A stretch of 38,426 nt of DNA from Lachnospiraceae bacterium (GTDB taxonomy: Bacteria; Bacillota; Clostridia; Lachnospirales; Lachnospiraceae), in contig JAQYIU010000024.1 in assembly GCA_028721415.1 (NCBI GenBank), forward strand, positions 1 to 38,426, in the 5' to 3' direction. The translations under genes and the position numbers were made by a program. Under the pieces are notes generated by a model. It did no database searches and had not been told where the DNA came from. It saw only the letters and a program-made list of their open reading frames with translations. Of this stretch, positions 1-7,217 are shown in pieces; within the stretch, counting starts at the first letter, position 1; each line of letters opens with the position of its first letter.

Positions 1-1
1 A

Positions 2-307
2 ATGGCATCAGATATCAGCAAATTAGGTTTGGACGTAAAATGGCAGGATATCTCTCTGGGATGTACTGTCGTGGGAAGCTGCACCGCCAAAGAATTTAAC
101 ACCGGTGAATGGCGTGTAGATACTCCAAAAGTTATAGAAGAGAAATGTAAACAATGTCTGCTCTGCGCACCGGCTTGCCCGGACAGCGCAATTCCGGTCG
201 TCAATGGAAAACGTCTGGAATTTGATTTTGAGCATTGTAAGGGCTGCGGCATTTGCGAAAAAGCCTGTCCTTTCGATGCGATCATCATGTTAAAGGGGGT
301 AAGATAA
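2..307 (+). CDS. porD: 2-oxoacid:ferredoxin oxidoreductase delta subunit (ferredoxin-type), PorD-like
   Basis: This 101-residue protein is the electron-transfer subunit of a multi-subunit pyruvate/2-oxoacid:ferredoxin oxidoreductase. It carries two classic 4Fe-4S motifs, C49-x2-C52-x2-C55-x3-C59-P and C79-x2-C82-x2-C85-x3-C89-P. The N-terminal part (LDVKWQDI, then an EFNTGEWR stretch) is typical of PorD. It begins at the second base of the window, so its ribosome binding site and any preceding gamma subunit gene are out of view. Only one base separates its stop from porA, and its last codons hold the GGGGG Shine-Dalgarno of porA. Whether the true substrate is pyruvate or another 2-oxoacid cannot be decided from this subunit. 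Confidence 0.9.
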   Translation: MASDISKLGLDVKWQDISLGCTVVGSCTAKEFNTGEWRVDTPKVIEEKCKQCLLCAPACPDSAIPVVNGKRLEFDFEHCKGCGICEKACPFDAIIMLKGVR

Positions 308-308
308 T

Positions 309-1490
309 ATGGCAATCAAAGATCGTTTATCCGGCAATGAGGCAGTAGCTAATGCTATGCGTCAGATCAATCCTGATGTTATGCCGGCTTATCCTATCAC
401 CCCATCAACAGAAATCCCTCAGTATTTTACCACTTTTGTCTCCAACGGACAGGTAGATACCGAATTCATTCCTGTAGAAAGTGAACACAGCGCCATGAGT
501 GCCTGTATCGGTTCCGAGGCTGCGGGTGCAAGAACTATCACCGCCACCTCATCCTGTGGTCTGGCTCTCATGTGGGAAGTATTAAATGTGGCGGCTTCTG
601 ACCGTCTCCCAATTTGTCTAGCCCTGGTTAACCGTGCCCTCTCCGGTCCGATCAACATCAACTGTGATCACTCCGATGCCATGGGTGCAAGAAATACCGG
701 ATGGATTCAGATTTTTGCAGAAAATAACCAGGAAGCCTACGACAATATGATTCAGGCTTACCGTATCGCAGAACATAAAGATGTCATGCTTCCGATCATG
801 ATATGCCAGGATGGTTTCATCACCAGCCATGCTGTAGAAAATATCGAGCTTCTGGAAGATGATGTGGTCAAAGATTTTGTCGGCGAGTATGAACCGGAAC
901 ATTACCTCTTAAAAGATGGAGAAGCCATGGCCTACGGTCCTTATGCCGTTACCAACTATGTCATGGAAGCAAGACGTGCACAGATGCAGGGCCTTCGCAA
1001 TGCAAAACAGGTTACTTTAGATGTGGCAAAAGAATTTGCTGAAATTTCCGGCCGTCAGTACGGATTATTCGAAGAATATCGTTTAGAGGATGCCGATTAC
1101 GCCATGGTCATCATTGGTTCCGCTGCCGGAACTGCAAAAGACACTGTAGATTTACTTCGTGAAAAAGGAATCAAAGCAGGAATCCTCAAGATGCGCCTGT
1201 TCCGTCCTTTCCCGGCAGAAGAAATTGCCGAGGTACTTAGCAATGTAAAATATCTTGCCATCATGGATCGTACGGAAGATTTCAATACCAACTGCGGTCC
1301 TCTTGGTGCAGAAGTAAAAGCGGCTCTCTATAACAAGAATCTTCATCCGACAGCAATCAATTATTGTTACGGTCTCGGTGGCCGCGATGTAACAGTGGAA
1401 AGTCTCACATCCGTATTCGAAGATCTGATGGAAGTAGAAACGACCGGAGAACTCGGCGATACTTATCGTTATTTATCCGTAAGAGAATAG
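309..1490 (+). CDS. porA: 2-oxoacid:ferredoxin oxidoreductase alpha subunit, PorA-like
   Basis: The 393-residue alpha subunit of the oxidoreductase that converts pyruvate (or a related 2-oxoacid) plus CoA and oxidised ferredoxin to the acyl-CoA, CO2 and reduced ferredoxin. Visible family features are the AYPITPSTEIPQ segment near residues 27-38, the SEHSAMSACIGSEAAGAR region that contacts the thiamine diphosphate site, and the late DRTEDFNTNCGPLG segment. Length and order (delta, alpha, beta) fit archaeal/clostridial four-subunit enzymes rather than the 1,170-residue single-chain PFOR. It is tightly co-transcribed with its neighbours. Pyruvate is the default substrate guess; a branched-chain or aromatic 2-oxoacid enzyme is possible. 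Confidence 0.9.
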   Translation: MAIKDRLSGNEAVANAMRQINPDVMPAYPITPSTEIPQYFTTFVSNGQVDTEFIPVESEHSAMSACIGSEAAGARTITATSSCGLALMWEVLNVAASDRLPICLALVNRALSGPININCDHSDAMGARNTGWIQIFAENNQEAYDNMIQAYRIAEHKDVMLPIMICQDGFITSHAVENIELLEDDVVKDFVGEYEPEHYLLKDGEAMAYGPYAVTNYVMEARRAQMQGLRNAKQVTLDVAKEFAEISGRQYGLFEEYRLEDADYAMVIIGSAAGTAKDTVDLLREKGIKAGILKMRLFRPFPAEEIAEVLSNVKYLAIMDRTEDFNTNCGPLGAEVKAALYNKNLHPTAINYCYGLGGRDVTVESLTSVFEDLMEVETTGELGDTYRYLSVRE

Positions 1491-1502
1491 GAGAAAATCA
1501 TC

Positions 1503-2432
1503 ATGGCTTATAATTTAAAAGAAACATTAAATAAAAAAGAGCGATTATCTCCGGGCCACAGAATGTGTGCCGGATGCGGAGCTACCATCGCCATTCGAAA
1601 TGTGCTGAGAGGGCTTCATGAGGAAGATGAAGCCGTCATCACCTGTGCCACCAGCTGTCTGGAAGTATCTTCTTTCATGTATCCATACACTGCATGGAAA
1701 GATTCCTTCATTCACGATGCATTTGAAAATGCCGGTGCCACCTGTAGTGGTGTGGAAGCTGCCTACCGTGCCCTCAGTAAAAAAGGAAAAGTAAAAAAGA
1801 ATCATAAATTCATCGCTTTTGGCGGTGATGGCGGTACATACGACATCGGTTTTCAGTCTTTATCCGGTGCCATGGAACGAAATCATGATATGGTTTATGT
1901 CTGCTACGACAACGAAGCATACATGAATACCGGTATTCAGCGTTCCTCCGCTACTCCGATGTATGCGGACACTACCACCACACCAGTTGGTACCGACAGC
2001 GATGGTAAAGGACAGAACCGAAAAGATCTGGCTCAGGTTATCGCTGCCCACAACATTCCTTACGTGGCACAGACTACCCTTGTAAAAAATTTCAAGGATA
2101 TCCATGTAAAATCCGAAAAAGCCATCTACACACCAGGCGCTGCCTTCTTAAATGTACTGGCTCCATGTCCACGTGGATGGAGATACGATATGTCTGACAT
2201 CTTAAATATCTGTCAGCTGGCTGTAGACACCTGTTTCTGGCCACTGTTTGAAGTCATCGATGGCGAATGGATTGTCAACTACGTGCCAAAGAAAAAACTT
2301 CCGATTGAAGATTTCTTAAGACCACAGGGTCGTTTCAAACATTTATTTACACCTGGCAAAGAACACCTCATTGCCGACATCCAGGCAGAGGTAGACAGAC
2401 GCTGGGACGACCTCTTAAAACGGGCAAAATAA
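1503..2432 (+). CDS. porB: 2-oxoacid:ferredoxin oxidoreductase beta subunit, PorB-like
   Basis: The 309-residue thiamine-diphosphate-binding subunit. The cofactor motif is clear: GGDGGTYDIG at residues 107-116, followed by DNEAYMNTGIQRS around 136-148, the usual GDG...N/NT signature that binds Mg-ThDP. Cysteines in GHRMCAGCGA (C22, C25) and ATSC (C52) fit the 4Fe-4S cluster of PorB. The start is supported by the AGGAG ribosome binding site 12 bases upstream, in the 12-base gap after porA. The gene ends the por operon; a strong hairpin follows 5 bases after the stop. Confidence 0.9.
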   Translation: MAYNLKETLNKKERLSPGHRMCAGCGATIAIRNVLRGLHEEDEAVITCATSCLEVSSFMYPYTAWKDSFIHDAFENAGATCSGVEAAYRALSKKGKVKKNHKFIAFGGDGGTYDIGFQSLSGAMERNHDMVYVCYDNEAYMNTGIQRSSATPMYADTTTTPVGTDSDGKGQNRKDLAQVIAAHNIPYVAQTTLVKNFKDIHVKSEKAIYTPGAAFLNVLAPCPRGWRYDMSDILNICQLAVDTCFWPLFEVIDGEWIVNYVPKKKLPIEDFLRPQGRFKHLFTPGKEHLIADIQAEVDRRWDDLLKRAK

Positions 2433-2437
2433 TAAAG

Positions 2438-2485
2438 AAAAACTGTCGTTTTCCTGATTTATTCACGAGAAAACGGCAGTTTTTA
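2438..2485. terminator. Bidirectional intrinsic terminator after porB
   Basis: An AAAACTGTCGTTTTC arm pairs with GAAAACGGCAGTTTT (one G-U pair) around a 15-base loop and is followed by T-rich sequence on the plus strand. The left arm is preceded by A-rich sequence, so it can also work on the minus strand. It lies between convergent porB and the HD-domain gene and probably ends both transcripts. Confidence 0.85.
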
Positions 2486-2491
2486 TTTTCT

Positions 2492-3046
2492 TTATATTTC
2501 TGAAAATGTCTCTCTCTCTTTCAGGCATTTCCGATATAGTTTAAGATACCTCTGTTCTACTTCCCGCCTCGGCTCCTCACGAAATACCGGCTCACTCTTA
2601 AGTCCCTTTCCCGGACTTCCACATCCCACACCCATATAATGAAGAAATTCAAAATACAACAATGTGTCATCAATCTCTTTTATCACTTTTTCTTCCTCAT
2701 CTGTGGGAACTCTTCCGGCAAATTTCTCGTATATCATATGTAATAAATTATTTTCAGCTTCTTTGTATCCAGGCATCCTTGCCTTCACCGGGCGAATGAA
2801 ATCCCCCATATATGCCTCAGCCCCATCGTGAAGAAGACAAAACAACTGCATCTGAGAAGAAAATCCCCTTGCTTTCGCTTCTTCATAACATTCCATGGAA
2901 TGCTGCGCCACCGTATGAATCTCCGGAAAATGACCGTTGGCACGACAAAGCATGGAAAGTGCATGGGCAATATCCTCAATCGTCAGCTGATCCTCCCTCG
3001 GATGTAGGGGATCCATAAAAATCTTCTGAAAAGTCAAAATGTCCAC
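2492..3046 (-). CDS. HD-domain phosphohydrolase (YfbR-like)
   Basis: A 184-residue soluble HD-superfamily protein, presumably a metal-dependent phosphohydrolase acting on a nucleotide or similar phosphoester. The metal-binding pattern is visible: H49 in VAQHS, H73-D74 in LLHDGAEAYMGD, and D126 in the EIDDTLL helix. The general shape resembles YfbR-type 5'-deoxynucleotidases. The start is GTG at 3046, chosen because AAGGAG lies 9 bases upstream and no better ATG exists. It stands alone, convergent with porB; leuS upstream is separated by a hairpin. The exact substrate cannot be read from the sequence. Confidence 0.75.
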   Translation of the reverse strand: MDILTFQKIFMDPLHPREDQLTIEDIAHALSMLCRANGHFPEIHTVAQHSMECYEEAKARGFSSQMQLFCLLHDGAEAYMGDFIRPVKARMPGYKEAENNLLHMIYEKFAGRVPTDEEEKVIKEIDDTLLYFEFLHYMGVGCGSPGKGLKSEPVFREEPRREVEQRYLKLYRKCLKERETFSEI

Positions 3047-3137
3047 AATTTCTCGCTCCTTACCCCAAATTTTTTACATAACACCTGCAATTCATCTGTC
3101 TTGATCACTGATAGCCCCTTGCTTATACATAGAAACA

Positions 3138-3173
3138 GGCAGTGATTCCATATTTATGCATGGAATCACTGCC
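3138..3173 (-). terminator. Perfect 14-bp hairpin downstream of leuS
   Basis: GGCAGTGATTCCAT pairs perfectly with ATGGAATCACTGCC around an 8-base loop, 12 bases after the leuS stop. The U-tract is poor (CTGTTTC on the minus strand), so it could be a weak terminator or a 3'-end-protecting stem. Confidence 0.6.
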
Positions 3174-3184
3174 ATAGGGTTCTC

Positions 3185-5596
3185 TTATTTTGCTACAATA
3201 TTCACGATTCTGCCAGGAACGTAAATCTCTTTACGAATCGTTCCTGCCAGTTTGCTTCCAAGGGCTTCTTTTGCCATTGCAAGAACGTCGTCTTTTGCTG
3301 CTTCTGCGGAAATGGAGATGGTACATCTGGTTTTTCCATTTACCTGTACCGGAATCTCGATTTCGTCATCTTTCATAGCTTCTTCATCATAGGAAGGCCA
3401 TGTCTGATTGAATACAGAATCGGTATGTCCGAACTGTTCCCATAATTCCTCTGCGATATGAGGAGCAAATGGAGCAAGTAATACAATAAATGTTTCGAGA
3501 GTTTCTTTATCCACACCGCCTTTTTTGCTCAGGTCGATGAGTTTGTTGTTGTATTCCATGAAACCGCTGACAACAGTATTCAAGCTGAAGGATTCCAGTC
3601 TGGTGGTGATATCGTATACTAATTTATGGCGAACTTTTACCAGTTCCGGTGTCTCTTTCACATCTTTATCTTTGTTATCCATAGCCATCTTCCAGAAACG
3701 GTTCAGGAAACGGTAAACACCATCAATTCCTTTGTCATCCCATTCGGAATCCAATTCCGGTGGTCCAACGAAGAGTTCGTAAAGTCTTAAGGAGTCGCAG
3801 CCATAGTCTTCTACCAGAGCATCCGGGGAAACGACATTGCCTTTGGACTTACTCATCTTGATACCGTTCTTTCCGGTGATCATACCCTGATTGAACAGTT
3901 TCTTGAATGGCTCATCAAAGTCTACCACACCGATATCGTATAAGAACTTAGTATAGAATCTGGAGTAAAGTAAATGAAGTACCGCATGTTCCACACCACC
4001 GATATACATGTCAACCGGAAGTAATTCGTGTGCTTTTTCTTTATTAACCAGTTCTTTATCGTTCTTGTTATCAATATAACGAAGGAAATACCAGGAAGAT
4101 CCAGCCCACTGAGGCATGGTGTTGGTCTCTCTCTTTGCAGGAGCTCCACAACATGGACAGGTGGTATTTACCCATTCAGGGATGTCAGCCAGTGGTGACT
4201 CACCGGTTCCTGTTGGCTGATATTTCTCCACTTCAGGAAGAAGTAATGGAAGTTCTTCTTCCGGTACAGGAACTGCACCACATTTCGGACAATGAACGAT
4301 TGGGATCGGTTCACCCCAGTAACGCTGACGGCTGAATACCCAGTCACGGAGTTTGTAGTTGACGGTCTTCTTACCAAATCCCATCTTCTCAATCATCTCT
4401 GGAGCTTCTTTTTTAAGGACAGAAGATTCCATACCGTTCCAGTCACCGGAATTGATCATGGTTCCGGATGCTTCTGTATAAGCCTCTGTCATATTTTCAA
4501 TTTCTTTTCCGTCTTTGGCAATAACCTGAATGATCGGAATATCAAATTTCTTTGCAAATTCAAAGTCACGGTCATCATGAGCAGGTACACACATGATAGC
4601 ACCGGTACCGTAATCAGCCAGTACATAGTCAGACAACCAGATCGGTACTTTGGCACCGTTCAGTGGATTAATAGCATAAGAACCAGTAAATACACCGGTC
4701 TTCTCTTTATCCTGAAGACGGTCTACATTGGATTTCATGCTGGAATCGAAAATGTATTTTTCCACTGCTTCTCTTGTCTCATCGGTAGCCAGTTCTTTAG
4801 CCAGAGCATGTTCCGGAGCGAGAACCATAAATGTTGCACCGTGAAGAGTATCCGGTCTTGTTGTGTAAACAGTAATCTTGTCTTCTCTACCGTCTACCTG
4901 GAAATCTACTTCTGCACCGTAGCTCTTTCCGATCCATTCTCTCTGCATCTTCTTAACTTTTTCCGGCCAGTCCAGTTTATCAAGATCATCCAGAAGTCTG
5001 TCTGCATATTTGGTAATGCGGAGCATCCACTGTTTCAGATTCTTCTTGGTTACAGGAGCACCACAACGCTCACAGCAGCCATTGACAACTTCCTCGTTGG
5101 CTAGACCTGTCTTACAGGAAGGACACCAGTTGATCGGCATCTCTTTTTCGTAAGCCAGTCCGGCTTTAAACATTTTGACAAAAATCCACTGCGTCCATTT
5201 ATAGAAATTAGGATCTGTAGTATTTACTTCCATATCCCAGTCATAAATTGCGGAAATCTCATTGATCTGTCTCTTGATATTCTTAATATTTTCTGCTGTA
5301 GTAATACTTGGATGTGTTCCCATTTTGATCGCATAGTTCTCAGCCGGAAGACCGAAAGCATCCCAGCCCATCGGATGAATCAGGTAATATCCCTGAAGCA
5401 TCTTATAACGACTCCACACATCACTGATTACATAGCCTCTCCAGTGACCAACATGAAGACCGCTTCCTGATGGATATGGAAACATATCCAGACAGTAGTA
5501 TTTTGGTTTTGTTCCGTCGTTTACATTAACGGGATGTTCTTCCCAGTGTTTACGCCATTTCTGTTCAATGGCTCTATGGTTGTAAGGTGTTGCCAT
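3185..5596 (-). CDS. leuS: Leucyl-tRNA synthetase
   Basis: An 803-residue class I aminoacyl-tRNA synthetase that charges tRNA-Leu. The HIGH-type motif is HVGH at residues 48-51 (within PYPSGSGLHVGHWRGY), and the KMSKS loop is intact in GIKMSKSKGNVVSPD. A zinc-ribbon pair (CPSC...CCERC) and the CP1 editing domain (TTRPDTLHGATF; CVPAHDDRDFEFA) are present, as is the C-terminal anticodon-binding helical domain. Length is normal for bacterial LeuS. AGGAGG lies just before the ATG. Only 30 bases separate it from the upstream L,D-transpeptidase gene, so there is no room for a T-box leader directly in front of it. Confidence 0.97.
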   Translation of the reverse strand: MATPYNHRAIEQKWRKHWEEHPVNVNDGTKPKYYCLDMFPYPSGSGLHVGHWRGYVISDVWSRYKMLQGYYLIHPMGWDAFGLPAENYAIKMGTHPSITTAENIKNIKRQINEISAIYDWDMEVNTTDPNFYKWTQWIFVKMFKAGLAYEKEMPINWCPSCKTGLANEEVVNGCCERCGAPVTKKNLKQWMLRITKYADRLLDDLDKLDWPEKVKKMQREWIGKSYGAEVDFQVDGREDKITVYTTRPDTLHGATFMVLAPEHALAKELATDETREAVEKYIFDSSMKSNVDRLQDKEKTGVFTGSYAINPLNGAKVPIWLSDYVLADYGTGAIMCVPAHDDRDFEFAKKFDIPIIQVIAKDGKEIENMTEAYTEASGTMINSGDWNGMESSVLKKEAPEMIEKMGFGKKTVNYKLRDWVFSRQRYWGEPIPIVHCPKCGAVPVPEEELPLLLPEVEKYQPTGTGESPLADIPEWVNTTCPCCGAPAKRETNTMPQWAGSSWYFLRYIDNKNDKELVNKEKAHELLPVDMYIGGVEHAVLHLLYSRFYTKFLYDIGVVDFDEPFKKLFNQGMITGKNGIKMSKSKGNVVSPDALVEDYGCDSLRLYELFVGPPELDSEWDDKGIDGVYRFLNRFWKMAMDNKDKDVKETPELVKVRHKLVYDITTRLESFSLNTVVSGFMEYNNKLIDLSKKGGVDKETLETFIVLLAPFAPHIAEELWEQFGHTDSVFNQTWPSYDEEAMKDDEIEIPVQVNGKTRCTISISAEAAKDDVLAMAKEALGSKLAGTIRKEIYVPGRIVNIVAK

Positions 5597-5626
5597 AGTT
5601 TGTATTCCTCCTGTATGATTTATATA

Positions 5627-6556
5627 TTATTGCATCGGAGTCAAATCGCTTTGTTCTGTACTTCCAGCTGATTCCGTTGTCTCCGTTGTTTCTGTTGTTT
5701 GGGTTGTTTCCGTTGTCTCTGTCGATGTGCTCTTCTTCGATGTACTCTTTTTTACAGTAAACGTATATTTTTTCGTGACCGTCAGATATGTTCTCGGGTC
5801 TGTCAATGTATAAGTAATCTTATATCTGCCCGCTTTTTTGGTATTCACCTTCCCCTTCACCTTCACATACTTCATCAGAATATCGGATGGTGTAGTGGCA
5901 GATTTCACCTTGATCATATCCTTCGCTTTGAACTTTCTTCCATATTTAATTGCTTTGGAAGCTGATTTCTTCATGGTAATCTTCGGATAATATGGATTGG
6001 CCGGATCCGGATCTGTCGGATCCCATCCGGTTCTTGACTTCGTTGAAATCTTCAGAAGTCTTCGTGTTGGTGTTTTCAGTTTTCTCCTCTCACCAATTAC
6101 CACCTTTGTTCCGACTCCACAGTGGTCATAAATCCATTTGGCATCCACAACAGCAAGTCTGACACATCCGGCAGAAGCCTGTGATCCGAGTTTGTTATAT
6201 TCCGCTGTTGACATCTGTGTCTTATTCGTTGAATAGTACCACACCGAATGGAACAGATACGAGCCATGGATTCTGGTACAGTACTGTCCCCACACCCCGT
6301 GATACAGGGCATGCCATCGCATTTTACTGACTGTATTATAAGTACCACTGATCGTACTGTATCCTTTACCGGTAGAACAGTACATTGCTCTTACCAGCTT
6401 TCCCGTCCGGGAATTCACAACATTGACCAGATTCGTTCTGCGATTCACATAAATGGTATACTTGCTGGCTGCTGATGCGTCTATTTTATTTCCGCAGAAT
6501 AAAACTGCCGCAAACAGCATGAGCAGAACTGCCAACGTATGCCGTCTTTTTCTCAT
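5627..6556 (-). CDS. Secreted L,D-transpeptidase (YkuD domain)
   Basis: A 309-residue exported cell-wall enzyme predicted to form or edit 3-3 peptidoglycan crosslinks or attach proteins to the wall. The start at 6556 (MRKRRHTLAV) is chosen because it opens a typical signal peptide (KRR, then a hydrophobic stretch to about residue 20, cleavage near ASAAS) and has AAGGAG and GAAGGA upstream; a longer reading frame to 6715 has no signal-like start. The YkuD core follows (about residues 31-156) with H97-G98 and the catalytic Cys in SAGCVRL (C131). After this comes an Ig-like beta domain, then a Thr/Ser/Glu-rich repetitive tail (STETTETTQTTETTETTES), probably a wall-spanning or glycosylated linker. 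It precedes leuS by 30 bases. Confidence 0.85.
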   Translation of the reverse strand: MRKRRHTLAVLLMLFAAVLFCGNKIDASAASKYTIYVNRRTNLVNVVNSRTGKLVRAMYCSTGKGYSTISGTYNTVSKMRWHALYHGVWGQYCTRIHGSYLFHSVWYYSTNKTQMSTAEYNKLGSQASAGCVRLAVVDAKWIYDHCGVGTKVVIGERRKLKTPTRRLLKISTKSRTGWDPTDPDPANPYYPKITMKKSASKAIKYGRKFKAKDMIKVKSATTPSDILMKYVKVKGKVNTKKAGRYKITYTLTDPRTYLTVTKKYTFTVKKSTSKKSTSTETTETTQTTETTETTESAGSTEQSDLTPMQ

Positions 6557-6699
6557 ATCCTTCACTCCTTCACTGAGATATTCTGGCAGACAGTCCTTAT
6601 ATTTATTCTTTTCCACAGAAGAATCTGCCAAAAACCCTTTTAATATTATATAATCTTTCTGGCGTTTGTAAAGTGAAATCTGATGAATTTCCGCATTTA

Positions 6700-6728
6700 T
6701 TGCCCTTATAAACAAATTATGTTATAAT
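6700..6728 (+). promoter_or_regulatory. Sigma-A-type promoter for the VOC gene
   Basis: TTGCCC (-35) and a perfect TATAAT (-10) are separated by 17 bases, about 75 bases before the VOC gene start. A short tandem duplication of GGAATTAA (6771-6788) sits in the leader just before AAAGGAGG. Confidence 0.7.
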
Positions 6729-6802
6729 CAGACATACGGCAATTTGCCATCACAACATACTTCAGATAGGAATTAATAGGAATTAAAGGAGGAGACACTG
6801 CA

Positions 6803-7168
6803 ATGATCGAATTTAATCATTTTAATTTTAATGTTTTAGATCTTGAAAAAAGTATTACATTTTATAAGGAAGCACTGGGACTTTCCGTCGTCCGCGAAAA
6901 AGTAGCCGAAGACGGCAGCTATAAGATTGTCTTTCTCGGCGATAACCGCACCGGTTTCGGACTGGAACTCACCTGGATGAGAGACCGTAAAGAACCTTAT
7001 AATCTCGGTGATGAAGAATTCCATCTCGCTCTCGTCACAGATGAATATGATGCGTTCCATAAAAAACACGAAGAAATGGGCTGCATTTGCTTCGAAAATC
7101 CTTCCATGGGCATTTATTTTATCAATGATCCGGACGGCTACTGGATTGAGATCGTTCCGGTAAGATAA
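6803..7168 (+). CDS. VOC-family metalloprotein (glyoxalase I-like)
   Basis: A 121-residue vicinal-oxygen-chelate protein. The two beta-alpha-beta-beta-beta modules and the four expected metal-ligand positions are visible: H6, E55 (GLELTW), H74 (FHLALVT) and E116 (YWIEIVPV). The pattern DPDGYWIEI is characteristic of lactoylglutathione-lyase-like members. AAAGGAGG lies 8 bases before the ATG. As Gram-positive anaerobes usually lack glutathione, methylglyoxal detoxification through another thiol, or a different lyase/isomerase reaction, is as likely as classical glyoxalase I. It stands as a single gene with its own promoter. Confidence 0.8.
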   Translation: MIEFNHFNFNVLDLEKSITFYKEALGLSVVREKVAEDGSYKIVFLGDNRTGFGLELTWMRDRKEPYNLGDEEFHLALVTDEYDAFHKKHEEMGCICFENPSMGIYFINDPDGYWIEIVPVR

Positions 7169-7217
7169 ATTATTATGTCAATTGCCGAAAGGCACTTCCG
7201 ATATGTAAGAGGATTAT

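Noticed and set aside
4292-5104. 270-codon plus-strand open frame inside leuS
   Set aside because: It lies antisense to the CP1/editing part of an unmistakable leuS, has no ribosome binding site, and its translation is Cys/Phe/His-rich without family resemblance.
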